Positions 31,549 to 41,684 of a stretch of DNA of 64,000 nucleotides are shown one piece after another. The translations under genes and the position numbers were made by a program. A model generated the notes under the pieces. The model saw nothing but the letters and a program-made list of their open reading frames with translations, did no database searches and had not been told where the DNA came from. The stretch comes from Microbacterium oxydans. GTDB lineage: Bacteria; Actinomycetota; Actinomycetes; Actinomycetales; Microbacteriaceae. Where the stretch lies: NCBI RefSeq assembly GCF_900095745.1, contig NZ_FMIR01000019.1, positions 62,001 to 126,000 of the forward strand, read 5' to 3'. The first letter of the stretch is position 1. The number at the start of each line of letters is the position of its first letter.

Positions 31549-33062
31549 TGGCCACCGCCAAGCTCATGGACTTCGACAAGGCGCTCGAGCTGTTCGAGCC
31601 CGTCCTCGGTTTCGAGGTGCACGTCGAGCTGAACACCAACACGAAGATGTTCTCCGACGCGCCGAACCCGGCGAACGAGGCGTATCACGCCGCCGAGCCG
31701 AACACTCTGATCGCGCCGGTCGATCTCGGCCTTCCCGGCTCTCTTCCGGTCGTCAACGAGACCGCGATCCGCTCGTCGATCAGCCTCGGCCTCGCGCTCG
31801 GCTGCTCGATCGCCGAGTCGAGCCGGTTCGCCCGCAAGAACTACTTCTACCCGGACCTCGGCAAGAACTATCAGATCTCGCAGTTCGACGAGCCCATCGC
31901 GTACGAGGGCTCCGTCGAGGTGGAGCTCGAGGACGGCACGCTCATCACGATCCCGATCGAGCGCGCGCACATGGAGGAGGACGCCGGCAAGCTCACTCAC
32001 ATGGGCGGAGCGACCGGGCGCATCCAGGGCGCGGAGTACTCGCTGGTCGACTACAACCGTGCCGGTGTGCCGCTGGTCGAGATCGTGACGAACATCATCT
32101 ATGGCACCGAGCACCGCGCCCCGGAGGTCGCCAAGGCCTACGTGCAGGCGATCCGCGACATCGTTCGGGGACTCGGCATCTCGGAGGCACGCCTGGAGCG
32201 CGGCAACCTGCGCTGCGACGCGAACGTCTCGCTGCGTCCACGTGGCACGGACAAGCTCGGCACCCGTACGGAGACGAAGAACGTCAACTCGATGCGCTCG
32301 GTCGAGCGTGCCGTGAAGTACGAGATCCAGCGACAGGCGCAGATCCTCGCCGACGGCGGCACGATCACGCAGGAGACGCGGCACTGGCACGAGGACACCG
32401 GTACGACCTCGCCCGGACGTCCCAAGTCGGACGCCGACGACTACCGTTACTTCCCGGAACCCGATCTGCTGCCCGTCGAACCGGCCGCCGAGCTGATCGA
32501 AGAGTTGCGCGCCGCACTCCCGGAGCAGCCCGTCGCGCGTCGTCGTCGTCTCATGACGGAATGGGGTTTCACGGATCTGGAGTTCCAGGACGTCCGCAAC
32601 GGCGGTCTGCTCGAGGTCGTCGAGGCGACGATCGCCGCCGGCGCGACGCCGGCCACCGCCCGTAAGTGGTGGACCGGCGAGATCAGCCGCGTCGCGAACA
32701 CGCAGGAGAAGGAAGCGACCCACCTGATCAGCCCGGAGAACGTCGCCGCGCTGCAGAAGCTCGTCGATGCGGGAACGCTCACCGACAAGCTCGCTCGTCA
32801 GGTGCTCGAAGGTGTCATCTCCGGCGAGGGCACGCCGCAGGAAGTCGTCGACGCCCGCGGGCTCGCGGTCGTTTCGGACGACGGCGCGTTGATCGCCGCG
32901 ATCGATGAGGCACTGGCCGCGCAGCCCGATGTGATGGCGAAGATCAAGGACGGCAAGGTGCAGGCTGCCGGCGCCGTGATCGGTGCCGTCATGAAGGCGA
33001 TGAAGGGCCAGGCGGACGCCGCCCGGGTCCGTGAGCTCATTCTCGAGCGCGCTGCACAGTAG
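31548..33062 (+). CDS. gatB: Asp/Glu-tRNA amidotransferase subunit B
   Basis: The 504-residue product has the GatB cradle domain, with [15 protein letters not shown] at the N-terminus and [17 protein letters not shown]. The central conserved [15 protein letters not shown] is present. A C-terminal YqeY-like helical tail (about 360-500) ends in a charged helix that binds tRNA. GatB phosphorylates and amidates the misacylated amino acid. Start ATG 31548 shares one base with the gatA stop and follows GGAGGGA. A GC-rich hairpin follows the gene. Confidence 0.97.
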   Translation: MATAKLMDFDKALELFEPVLGFEVHVELNTNTKMFSDAPNPANEAYHAAEPNTLIAPVDLGLPGSLPVVNETAIRSSISLGLALGCSIAESSRFARKNYFYPDLGKNYQISQFDEPIAYEGSVEVELEDGTLITIPIERAHMEEDAGKLTHMGGATGRIQGAEYSLVDYNRAGVPLVEIVTNIIYGTEHRAPEVAKAYVQAIRDIVRGLGISEARLERGNLRCDANVSLRPRGTDKLGTRTETKNVNSMRSVERAVKYEIQRQAQILADGGTITQETRHWHEDTGTTSPGRPKSDADDYRYFPEPDLLPVEPAAELIEELRAALPEQPVARRRRLMTEWGFTDLEFQDVRNGGLLEVVEATIAAGATPATARKWWTGEISRVANTQEKEATHLISPENVAALQKLVDAGTLTDKLARQVLEGVISGEGTPQEVVDARGLAVVSDDGALIAAIDEALAAQPDVMAKIKDGKVQAAGAVIGAVMKAMKGQADAARVRELILERAAQ

Positions 33063-33069
33063 CGTGCCA

Positions 33070-33097
33070 CCCCGGGCTTCGTGTCCGAGGCCCGGGG
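33070..33097 (+). terminator. 8-bp GC hairpin between gatB and dinB
   Basis: CCCCGGGC (33070-33077) and GCCCGGGG (33090-33097) are perfect complements around a 12-nt loop, 8 nt after the gatB stop. There is no T-run, so termination may be partial. The right arm directly abuts the GAGAAT element of dinB. Confidence 0.55.
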
Positions 33098-33109
33098 GAG
33101 AATGGTCGT

Positions 33110-34366
33110 ATGGGACACGGTGACGGCAGAGGGCGGATCGTCTCGTCCGCCGACGCCGACGACACCGGGACGCGCATCCTCCATGTCGACATGGATGCGT
33201 TCTATGCCGCCGTCGAGGTGCTCGATGACCCCTCCCTCCGTGGTCTGCCGCTCATCATCGGGGCACCGGATGGCCGCTCCGTCGTGTCGAGCGCTTCCTA
33301 CGAGGCCCGTCGCTACGGGGTCCGTGCCGCGATGCCCGTGTCGCAAGCGCTCCGACTGTGTCCTTCGGCCCGCATCGTGCCGCCGCACTTCCACCGATAT
33401 CAGGAGGTCTCTCGGCAGGTGATGGCGATCTTCGAGTCGTTCACACCGCTCGTCGAGCCGCTGTCGGTCGACGAGGCATTCCTCGATGTGCAGGGAGTGC
33501 GCCGTCTCTGGGGGAGCCCCTCGCGCATCGCGGAGTTGATCCGGCAACGAGTGCTCGACGAGGTCGGCATCACCTGCAGCGTGGGCGTGGCGGCGACGAA
33601 GCATGTGGCGAAGATGGCGTCGACGATCTCTAAGCCCGACGGCATGCTCGTCGTCGCCGCCCAGGACACGCTCGACTTCCTCGCGCCGAGACCGGTTCGT
33701 GCGATGTGGGGCGTTGGGCCGAAGGCAGCGGAGGCGCTCGAGGCGCGGGGCATCCGCACGGTGCAGGATGTTCGCGAGGCGCCACGAGAGATGATCGAGC
33801 GTGCAGTCGGCCCCGCCCTGAGTGGGCGTCTCACCGAGCTCGCGATGGGACAGGATCCGCGTGCCGTCGACACCGAGCGCGTGGAGAAGAGCATCGGTCA
33901 TGAGGAGACATTCGACACGGACATCCGGGATCGGGAGTTTCTCCGTGCGGAGCTCCTGCGCCTCGCTGATCGCGTCGCCGCGAGGCTGCGGCGTGCCGAC
34001 TGGGAGACGGCAACTGTCGCGATCAAGATCCGATTCGATGACTTCCGCACCCTGAGTCGCTCCGTGACCCTGAGCGAGCCCACCGCGGTCGGTCAACGGA
34101 TCGGCGAGGCCGCCCAGACGCTGTTCGAGCAGATCGATCGGAGGGACCCCGTGCGGCTCGTCGGCGTCCGAGCGGAGAACCTCCGCCCAGCCGGCGGTGG
34201 CGGCCTCGGGCTCTGGGACGACGATGAGGGTTGGCGCAAGGTCGAGGGAGCGGTCGACGAGGCCGTGGCACGGTTCGGCTCCGCGACGATCAGCCGCGCG
34301 CGACACATCGGGCGCGCCGATGGCCGAGGCGCTGCGCAACACCCGAAGGCGCATGGCCTGGATTGA
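33110..34366 (+). CDS. dinB: DNA polymerase IV (Y-family, DinB)
   Basis: The 418-residue product has the Y-family polymerase core: HVDMDAFYAAVEVLD with the first catalytic Asp, YEARRYGVRAAMP, and SVDEAFLDV with the second Asp/Glu pair. The thumb helix-hairpin-helix is PVRAMWGVGPKAAEAL, and a little-finger domain follows. It copies past lesions with low fidelity. No canonical SOS box is seen next to the start. GAGAAT at 33098-33103 ends 6 nt before the ATG. The C-terminus has no clear beta-clamp peptide that I can identify. Confidence 0.95.
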   Translation: MGHGDGRGRIVSSADADDTGTRILHVDMDAFYAAVEVLDDPSLRGLPLIIGAPDGRSVVSSASYEARRYGVRAAMPVSQALRLCPSARIVPPHFHRYQEVSRQVMAIFESFTPLVEPLSVDEAFLDVQGVRRLWGSPSRIAELIRQRVLDEVGITCSVGVAATKHVAKMASTISKPDGMLVVAAQDTLDFLAPRPVRAMWGVGPKAAEALEARGIRTVQDVREAPREMIERAVGPALSGRLTELAMGQDPRAVDTERVEKSIGHEETFDTDIRDREFLRAELLRLADRVAARLRRADWETATVAIKIRFDDFRTLSRSVTLSEPTAVGQRIGEAAQTLFEQIDRRDPVRLVGVRAENLRPAGGGGLGLWDDDEGWRKVEGAVDEAVARFGSATISRARHIGRADGRGAAQHPKAHGLD

Positions 34367-34403
34367 TCTCACGCGCGCCCTGTTCCTCGGCTACCGTGGA
34401 GAC

Positions 34404-34721
34404 ATGCCGAACATCGCACTGGAACTCGGAAAGCAAGCAGCGTCCTTCGGCGTGAAGAGCGCGTACGGAGAACCTCAGGACGTCGACGGGGTCAGCATCA
34501 CTCCTGTCGCATTCACGTACTCCGGATTCGGCGGTGGCAGCGGAGACGGGGCCGAAGGCGGGGGAGGGGGCGGTGTTTCCGTTCCTGTCGGGGTCTATGT
34601 CCGGCGAGAAGAGGGTCTCCGTTTCGAGCCCAACATCGTCACGCTTCTCCTCGTGGCAGTGCCGTTCGTCTGGGTCACCGGGCGGGCTCTCGTGCGCATC
34701 ATCCGTGCCCTCACGAAGTGA
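34404..34721 (+). CDS. GerW/YtfJ-family small protein
   Basis: The 105-residue protein matches the GerW (YtfJ) family. It opens ALELGKQAASFGVKSAYGEP, has VDGVSITPVAF, a glycine-rich stretch (about 39-58, GFGGGSGDG then GGGGGG), the GVYVRREEG strand, and a C-terminal hydrophobic helix ending in basic residues. In Bacillus the family is linked to spore germination, but it occurs widely in non-sporulating actinobacteria with no agreed role. TACCGT at 34392-34397 ends 6 nt before the ATG, so the mRNA is probably leaderless. Confidence 0.8.
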   Translation: MPNIALELGKQAASFGVKSAYGEPQDVDGVSITPVAFTYSGFGGGSGDGAEGGGGGGVSVPVGVYVRREEGLRFEPNIVTLLLVAVPFVWVTGRALVRIIRALTK

Positions 34722-35286
34722 AGATCCCGTCGCGACGGCCCTGGAGCGCGCTGCGACCCTGATCGAACAGGACGTCCGCGCGCTGGCGGCCGCAAATCCT
34801 GTCGTCCTGATCGACGGCGGCAGCGGTGCAGGCAAGTCCTCCCTTGCCGCACGACTCGTGCGGCGCTGGCCGGTGCTCGGTCCCGTGCAGCTCGTCGCGC
34901 TCGACTCGATATACCCCGGCTGGGACGGGCTCGACGACGGAGCTGAACGCGCGCTCGAGTGGATCCTGCGTCCGCACGGTCGCGGATACCTCGGCACGTG
35001 GCGTCGCTGGGACTGGGAGGCGGAGACCGAGGCCGAGAGCCACGCGGTCGACCCGGCCCTCGGCGTCATCATCGAGGGCAGCGGAATCCTGCGGCCAGCG
35101 ACAGCCGGTCTCGCCGATGTCAGGATCTGGGTGGAATCCGCGGAGGAGTCGCGGAAGACCCGCGCGCTGAATCGTGACGGCGACACGTACCGTCCGCACT
35201 GGGACCGCTGGGCTGCTCAGGAACGCCGCCACATCGATCGGGACGACCCTCGCGCTCTGGCCACGCGGATCGTCGAGGTTCCGTAG
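34705..35286 (+). CDS. P-loop NTPase, uridine-kinase-like
   Basis: The product of about 193 residues has a Walker A motif DGGSGAGKSSLA near residue 38, then VALDSIYPGWDGL and VIIEGSGIL. It ends in a charged lid-like region (ESRKTRALNRDGDTYRPHW). The layout is that of small nucleoside or sugar kinases; the substrate is unknown. The start is unclear. GTG 34705 is the nearest in-frame start ahead of the conserved part and would overlap the GerW-like gene by 17 nt. It is convergent with the DUF2017 gene 5 nt away. Confidence 0.75.
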   Translation: MPSRSEDPVATALERAATLIEQDVRALAAANPVVLIDGGSGAGKSSLAARLVRRWPVLGPVQLVALDSIYPGWDGLDDGAERALEWILRPHGRGYLGTWRRWDWEAETEAESHAVDPALGVIIEGSGILRPATAGLADVRIWVESAEESRKTRALNRDGDTYRPHWDRWAAQERRHIDRDDPRALATRIVEVP

Positions 35287-35291
35287 GTCGG

Positions 35292-35795
35292 TCAGACGTT
35301 CGGGGCGGATTCTGCCTCATCGGCGGCTTGGATGATCAGTTCCAGTCGATAGCCGACCCATTCGTAGACGTCGTGGCGGCCGTCCTCGCCGGTCTCGTCG
35401 TCAGATGTGATCCCGAGTCTCGTGGCGATGACGAGACGGATCGCGGTGAGGGTTCGAAGCCAGGAGTCGAGGCTCTCGAGGGTGATGAGGATCTCTCTCA
35501 CTTCGAGCGCATCTTCTTCGGTGAGCGCGTCGATGCCCGCGGGGTACTCATCCAAAGCCGCGCGGACCCTGCGCGCGTCGGCGAGACGACGATCGAGGAG
35601 ATCATCCCGCGCGGCATCGGCGAACTCGGCCGCGGCGTCCGAGTCTTCCGGATAGGGATTCGGCGTCAGCCGGTCGATGGCCGGATCACCCGTGCCCCGT
35701 GACTCTCTGACGAGTTCGATGAAGTCTTCGACGAGCCGGGCGAGGTGGAACTCCTCGATCACGGTGATGGGCATCACGATGATGTCGTCGCTCAC
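35292..35795 (-). CDS. DUF2017-family protein linked to clpS
   Basis: The 167-residue acidic, helical protein matches the actinobacterial DUF2017 type, which is regularly found next to clpS. It has EEFHLARLVEDFIELVRE at the start and ends with a helical segment YEWVGYRLELIIQAADEA. The function is unknown. It overlaps clpS by 4 nt (GTGA, start GTG 35795). That fixed coupling suggests a role near ClpS/ClpCP proteolysis, which is inference only. Confidence 0.82.
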   Translation of the reverse strand: MSDDIIVMPITVIEEFHLARLVEDFIELVRESRGTGDPAIDRLTPNPYPEDSDAAAEFADAARDDLLDRRLADARRVRAALDEYPAGIDALTEEDALEVREILITLESLDSWLRTLTAIRLVIATRLGITSDDETGEDGRHDVYEWVGYRLELIIQAADEAESAPNV

Positions 35796-36088
35796 AGCGG
35801 CGCCTTCCTGACGGTGGCCCAGAGCCCGAAGTCGTGCATGGCCTGCGCATGTACTTCCATGGTCTCGCGCGGGCCGGTGGCGACGATCGCGTGTCCGTCG
35901 TGGTGTACGGCGAGCATCAGAGCGGTGGCATGGTCGAGCGAGTACCCGAAGTACGTCCGGAACACGCGGACCACGTAACTCATGAGGTTCACGGGGTCGT
36001 TCCACACCACGACCTGCCAGGGCTCGAGCGGTGCTGCGCTGAGGTCTGTGATCTCGTCGAGTTCGGGGTGTGCCGACGGCGCCGTCAT
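35792..36088 (-). CDS. clpS: ClpS adaptor for N-degron substrates
   Basis: The 98-residue protein has the ClpS core. WQVVVWNDPVNLMSYVV contains the NDxxN substrate-pocket element, followed by ALMLAVHHDGHAIVATG and the E-x-x-x-x-A-Q-A helix. ClpS brings proteins with destabilising N-termini to ClpC/ClpP. It is preceded by a metallopeptidase gene (ATGA overlap) and followed by DUF2017 (GTGA), so the three form a tight operon. Confidence 0.95.
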   Translation of the reverse strand: MTAPSAHPELDEITDLSAAPLEPWQVVVWNDPVNLMSYVVRVFRTYFGYSLDHATALMLAVHHDGHAIVATGPRETMEVHAQAMHDFGLWATVRKAPL

Positions 36089-36432
36089 GCCCAGCCCATC
36101 TCGTGGAGCTGCTCATCATCGATGCCGTAGAAGTGAGCGATCTCGTGAACCAGGGTCGTATGGATCTCGTCACGGAGCTCGTGCTCGGTCTCGCACTGGG
36201 CGAGATGCGGCTCACGGTAGAGGACGATCCGGTCCGGAAGTTCGCCCATCCCGTATTGCGTGCGCTCGGTGAGCGCCAGACCGTCGTACAGGCCGAGCAG
36301 ATCCAGGCTGCCGTCCTCGGGTCGGTCCTCCACGACGAACACGACGTTCTCCAGGCCCTCGACCATGTCATCGGGCAGGAGATCGAGCTCGTCGATCACC
36401 AGTTCTTCGAAGGCCGCGGCATCCATGTCCAT
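36085..36432 (-). CDS. Minimal zincin-like metallopeptidase family protein
   Basis: The 115-residue protein contains VHEIAHFYGIDDEQLHEMGW near its C-terminus, an HExxH zinc motif followed by the usual downstream Asp/His of minimal metallopeptidase-like proteins. The N-terminal half is acidic (FEELVIDELDLLPDDM). Substrates are unknown. ATG 36432 lies 7 nt after TAGGCT (plus-strand 36440-36445), nearly leaderless; an in-frame ATG at 36426 is possible. It heads the clpS operon. Confidence 0.85.
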   Translation of the reverse strand: MDMDAAAFEELVIDELDLLPDDMVEGLENVVFVVEDRPEDGSLDLLGLYDGLALTERTQYGMGELPDRIVLYREPHLAQCETEHELRDEIHTTLVHEIAHFYGIDDEQLHEMGWA

Positions 36433-36470
36433 CCTGTCCAGCCTAGAGGCGCGCAGGCCCCGGCGCCGGA

Positions 36471-37100
36471 TCAGTGCAGAAGGACGAGCACGCCGGCCAC
36501 GGCGATGAACAGTACGCCGAACACCAGGTTGAGGATGCGTTGGCCTCGCACGGATCTGGTGAGTCGCCGGAACGGGCGGGCGGCAGCCGCGAAGAACCCC
36601 CACATGACGATCACATCGACCACGATCACCGTGGCGATCAGCGTGAGGTACTGCGGCACAGGAGGCTCGTCGAGTCGGATGAACTGCGGGATGAACGCCA
36701 GGAAGAACACGATCGCCTTGGGGTTGAGGAGATTGACCCAGAATCCTCGGCGGATCATGGACCAGTGACTCTCACGCGAGTCGATCGGCACCGGCGCGTC
36801 ATCCAGGGCGCCTACGGGTTTCGTGAGGATCAGACGAATGCCGAGGAACACGAGATAGGCCGCCCCGGCGTACCGGATGGCGTTGAACAGGAACTCCGAG
36901 CGCGAGACGAGAAGACCGACCCCGGCGGCGACGATAGCCACGTGCACGATCAAAGCGATCTGCTGCCCGATGATTCCCCAGATCGAGCGCTTCCACCCCT
37001 GGTTCAGCGCATTCGACATCGTATTGATGGCGCCTGCTCCCGGGGTGAAGCTGATGACCACCGATGCGGTGAGCAGAGAGAACCAGACCGCGAGCGACAC
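36471..37100 (-). CDS. LysE/RhtB-family amino-acid exporter
   Basis: The 209-residue protein has about six membrane helices and the LysE signature: FTPGAGAINTMSNALNQGWK near residue 20 and NPKAIVFFLAFIPQF near 130. The family exports amino acids such as homoserine, threonine or lysine; the substrate here is unknown. The start is ATG 37103 or GTG 37100. I chose GTG because TAGACT (plus-strand 37107-37112) ends exactly 6 nt before it, as for other genes in this window. Confidence 0.9.
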   Translation of the reverse strand: MSLAVWFSLLTASVVISFTPGAGAINTMSNALNQGWKRSIWGIIGQQIALIVHVAIVAAGVGLLVSRSEFLFNAIRYAGAAYLVFLGIRLILTKPVGALDDAPVPIDSRESHWSMIRRGFWVNLLNPKAIVFFLAFIPQFIRLDEPPVPQYLTLIATVIVVDVIVMWGFFAAAARPFRRLTRSVRGQRILNLVFGVLFIAVAGVLVLLH

Positions 37101-37149
37101 CATGTGAGTCTATGGCTTCTGTGCGGTCGGCCCGTTGCCACGGAGACGC

Positions 37150-37185
37150 GAAGAAGGCCCGAACCATGCGGTTCAGGCCTTCTTC
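37150..37185 (-). terminator. Hairpin terminator after tRNA-His
   Basis: AAGAAGGCC and GGCCTTCTT form the outer stem, with GAAC/GTTC inside and one mismatch between. The loop is about 6 nt. It begins 5 nt past the 3' end of tRNA-His on the minus strand and ends in TTCTTC. It could also stop plus-strand readthrough. Confidence 0.7.
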
Positions 37186-37190
37186 CTGAG

Positions 37191-37263
37191 GGTGAGTAAC
37201 GGGACTCGAACCCGCGACATCCGGCACCACAAGCCAGCGCTCTACCAGCTGAGCTATACCCAC
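37191..37263 (-). tRNA. tRNA-His (anticodon GTG)
   Basis: The minus strand folds as a complete 73-nt tRNA. The acceptor stem GTGGGTA/TACTCAC is fully paired with one G-U, and the D arm is GCTC/GAGC. The anticodon stem CTGGC/GCCGG carries loop TTGTGGT, and the T arm is CGGG/CCCG with TTCGAGT. Residue 73 is C, and the base just before position 1 (37264) is G, as expected for the tRNA-His G-1:C73 identity pair. CCA is not encoded. Confidence 0.95.
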
Positions 37264-37299
37264 CATGTGCCCGCCGGAGCAGGCAACCATACGAGTCTA

Positions 37300-37926
37300 T
37301 TACATGTTCGGAGTGAACTCGGACACCGTGCGGGCGGCGATCTCGCGCGCCTCATCGCTCGAGGGGCCGGGCTCGTCGACGAAGACGGCTTCGCGGTAGT
37401 AGCGGAGTTCGCGGATCGACTCCAGGATGTCGGCCAGCGCTCGGTGTCCGCCGTCTTTCGTCGGTGCCTGGAAAAAGACGCGCGGGTACCACCGCCGTGA
37501 GAGCTCCTTGATGCTCGAGACGTCGACGTTCCGGTAGTGCAGCCACTGGTCCACCTGCGGCATGTACTTCGCAAGGAACATCCTGTCGGTGCCGATCGTG
37601 TTGCCGGCGAGGGGCGCCTTGCGTTCGAGGGGCACGAAGCGCTTGATGTACGCGACCGTCTGCGCCTCCGCCTCTTCGAGGGAGATGCCGTTGGGGATCT
37701 CCTGGATGAGTCCGGAGGTCTCGTGCATCTTCGTGACGAAATCGTTCATGTGATCGAGTGCCGCAGCGCCGGGGCGGATCACCACCTGGAAACCCGGATC
37801 GATGGGGTTGAGCTCGAAATCGGTGATGACGACAGCGATCTCCACGAGCTCATCGACCGCGAGATCGAGGCCCGTCATCTCGCAGTCGATCCATACGAGG
37901 CGGTCGTTCTCGGACGCAGATACCAT
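37300..37926 (-). CDS. orn: Oligoribonuclease (nano-RNase)
   Basis: The 208-residue DEDDh exonuclease starts with LVWIDCEMTGLD, holding the first Asp and Glu. It continues with LAGNTIGTDRMFL (third Asp) and DGGHRALADI (His and last Asp). Orn degrades 2-5 nt RNAs, including the pGpG made from c-di-GMP. TAGGAT (plus-strand 37933-37938) ends 6 nt before the ATG, a leaderless start. tRNA-His lies downstream on the same strand. Confidence 0.96.
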   Translation of the reverse strand: MVSASENDRLVWIDCEMTGLDLAVDELVEIAVVITDFELNPIDPGFQVVIRPGAAALDHMNDFVTKMHETSGLIQEIPNGISLEEAEAQTVAYIKRFVPLERKAPLAGNTIGTDRMFLAKYMPQVDQWLHYRNVDVSSIKELSRRWYPRVFFQAPTKDGGHRALADILESIRELRYYREAVFVDEPGPSSDEAREIAARTVSEFTPNM

Positions 37927-38013
37927 GCCGCCATCCTATCGACGGCCCCGACATCGCCGGTCGGGATGCCGTTCCGCGCGCACTGGTGGGTCCGCGATAC
38001 TCTAGAAGGGTGC

Positions 38014-38086
38014 GCCTCCGTAGCTCAGGGGATAGAGCAGGAGCCTTCTAATCTCTTGGTCGCAGGTTCGAATCCTGCCGGGGGCA
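38014..38086 (+). tRNA. tRNA-Arg (anticodon TCT)
   Basis: A 73-nt cloverleaf is visible. The acceptor is GCCTCCG/CGGGGGC with one T-G pair, the D arm GCTC/GAGC, the anticodon loop CTTCTAA and the T arm GCAGG-TTCGAAT-CCTGC. The anticodon stem GGAGC/TCTCT has a C-T mismatch at the loop-closing pair 31:39 and a G-T pair at the base. Discriminator A73 is followed by CC, and CCA is not fully encoded. A TACTCT element lies just upstream (37998-38003). Confidence 0.9.
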
Positions 38087-38166
38087 CCTTCATCCGATCC
38101 GCGCCGGACGGCACTCGATTTCTTCGCGACGAGTGGATCGATCGGCGGGGAGCGGGCCTGTTGACC

Positions 38167-38436
38167 TCAGCAGTATCGAAGCGCGGCGACCGCGTCATCC
38201 ACACGCCAGAATTCTCCGACGACGCGAAAGACCCCGGTTGCGAGGTGCAGGCGCTCGGCACGATAGCGGACTCCGAGCGGGTCGGAGACGATGCGCAGGT
38301 GGCCGAGGACATGTTCCCGTCGGTCCTGCACCCGCCAGAGGTGATCCGCGGCGCGGACGAGATGCTCGCGGGGAGAAGAGAGCCGGGGCGTCGCATAGGG
38401 GACGTCGGGGAGAGAGGTGGTCAAGCTTTCAGACAT
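38167..38436 (-). CDS. Small conserved actinobacterial protein, function unknown
   Basis: The 89-residue protein has a Ser/Pro-rich start and a compact core. The core reads HLVRAADHLWRVQDRREHVLGHLRIV, then a beta-rich GVRYRAERLHLATGVFRVVGEFW, and ends with DDAVAALR. I recall similar short proteins in related actinobacteria but no function. AAAGGAG lies 6 nt before the ATG on the minus strand, a strong ribosome-binding site that supports a real gene. It sits between tRNA-Arg and ssb, facing the tRNA. Confidence 0.75.
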   Translation of the reverse strand: MSESLTTSLPDVPYATPRLSSPREHLVRAADHLWRVQDRREHVLGHLRIVSDPLGVRYRAERLHLATGVFRVVGEFWRVDDAVAALRYC

Positions 38437-38644
38437 CGGAACTCCTTTCGTGATTCGAAGCTATGACCGACCACCGACATTCGCTGTCCGTCGCGACACG
38501 CGCTGTGATCTGCTCTTTCTGCACCGAAAGGCGGTCGCGAGAACTGTCCACGCTTCGTGCGTTCCAGGTCGGTGGCCGGGTGCGGTGCGGGCCAGGCTGG
38601 GGCGATCCGGACGAGCGCCGCTCCGGTCGACGAAAGGACAGCAC

Positions 38645-39160
38645 ATGATCGACATGGTCACCATCGTGGGAAGAGTCGCCACAGATCCGACTCAGAGTCA
38701 GACCGGGGGAGGCGTGCCCGTCACGAACTTCCGTCTCGCGAGTACCCACCGTCGTTTCGACCCCGCCACGCAGGAGTGGACGGATGCCGGGACCAACTGG
38801 TTCTCGGTGGCTGCGTTCCGGAACCTCGGCGAGAACGCCAAGGCATCGTTGCGAACCGGCGACAGCGTGATCGTCACCGGGCGGCTGAAGATCCGCAACT
38901 GGGAGAGCAACGGCAAGCACGGCACGAGCGTCGACATCGATGCGGACACCATCGGGCATGACCTGCGGTGGGGCACGACGGCTTATCGGCCGCAGTCGCG
39001 TCCGGCCGCGGCCGGACCCTCCGCGACGCCGAATGCAGAGGGCAGCAGCCCAGAGGAATCGGTGGACGATGACTCCGGGTCGGAGCAGGTCCTGCATGAT
39101 TCCGAGCCGCTGGACCTGTCGTGGGCTGCGCCTGCCTCGAGCGCGGGCGCCATGTCCTGA
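38645..39160 (+). CDS. ssb: Single-stranded DNA-binding protein (probable second copy)
   Basis: The 171-residue protein has an SSB OB-fold (about 1-105): MVTIVGRVATDPTQSQ, VTNFRLASTHRR, TNWFSVAAF and DSVIVTGRLKIRNWE. A linker of low complexity follows, and the C-terminus ends APASSAGAMS. It lacks the usual acidic DDDIPF-type tail that recruits repair proteins. Together with its isolated position away from rpsF/rpsR, this suggests a paralogue, not the main replication SSB. AAAGGA precedes the ATG. The 208 nt upstream hold no other gene I can support. Confidence 0.88.
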   Translation: MIDMVTIVGRVATDPTQSQTGGGVPVTNFRLASTHRRFDPATQEWTDAGTNWFSVAAFRNLGENAKASLRTGDSVIVTGRLKIRNWESNGKHGTSVDIDADTIGHDLRWGTTAYRPQSRPAAAGPSATPNAEGSSPEESVDDDSGSEQVLHDSEPLDLSWAAPASSAGAMS

Positions 39161-39247
39161 CGGTCGTCCCGGCCCCGTGCTCGATCCAGGTGTGCGGGGC
39201 GCCGGCGGCGCGCAGGGCCGGATTGCCAGGCCACGTAGACTCGGCGT

Positions 39248-39745
39248 GTGCTTCGTCGTTCGGTCCTCTCGTCGCCGCGCGCGGCCGCTGCCCTCGTGGC
39301 TTCCATCGCCGCGCTCCTGCTGCTTTCCGCCTGCGCACCGACGCCAGGCCCGTCTGCCTCACCCACGGCTGTGGCGTCGCCGACGCCCGGGACGACGACT
39401 CCCGCGGAACCGACACTCGTACCCGACGGCACCGCCGAGGAGAACCTCCCGTTCTTCACCGCGGTAGCCGAACGCGTCTGGGCAACGGATCAGCGGGGGG
39501 CCGGGCGGGCGTACATCGATGCTCTGGTCACGGCAGGATTCGATCGAAGCGCGATGCAGGTAACGCAGGATCAATCGACGGTCGGCAACCCTGCGGAGAG
39601 CCTGCAGTTCTCCGTGCGCTGGGGCGACAGCGAATGCCTCGTCGGCCAGGTGGGCCCGTCCACCGGACGTGTCGTCACAGTCGTGATGCCGCAACTCGCC
39701 GAAGGGCGCTGCCTCGTCGGGACCACACGTCCGATCGACTGGTGA
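39248..39745 (+). CDS. Small lipoprotein, function unknown
   Basis: The 165-residue product has an N-terminal lipoprotein signal with lipobox LLSAC (Cys near 29), a Ser/Thr/Pro-rich spacer (about 30-55), and a mixed alpha/beta domain. Two further cysteines in that domain (DSECLVG and GRCLVG) may pair. I do not recognise a function. GTG 39248 lies exactly 6 nt after TAGACT (39236-39241), so the mRNA is probably leaderless. The next 252 nt hold only a possible promoter and leader for ettA. Confidence 0.8.
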   Translation: MLRRSVLSSPRAAAALVASIAALLLLSACAPTPGPSASPTAVASPTPGTTTPAEPTLVPDGTAEENLPFFTAVAERVWATDQRGAGRAYIDALVTAGFDRSAMQVTQDQSTVGNPAESLQFSVRWGDSECLVGQVGPSTGRVVTVVMPQLAEGRCLVGTTRPIDW

Positions 39746-39997
39746 CACGCCAAGGGGCCGGTAGTACATCTGCCATCCGCTGATGCGGTGATTGCGGGCA
39801 GTGTGATGGCTCGGCAGTGCACCGACGTGCGAAGCTGACCTCGGACGACCGTGGAGCCCCGCAGACGGCAGAGCCCAACCCAGGCGCCGGGGAATCGTCT
39901 GACCGCCGACCCCGGAGGTAGTCTTAGGTAGATTTCCGCACCGCTTCAGCAGTGTGACGGCAGGTTCGATTCTGATCAGCAAAGGTGTTTAAACGGT

Positions 39998-41677
<1,680 letters not shown>

Positions 41678-41684
41678 GGCCGAG

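Noticed and set aside
33110..33150. LexA-type SOS box for dinB
   Set aside because: I looked for a GAAC-N4-GTTC-type site near the start and did not find one.
38025..38396. Minus-strand frame across tRNA-Arg
   Set aside because: Part of it is the complement of the tRNA. The real minus-strand gene is at 38167-38436 with a good ribosome-binding site.
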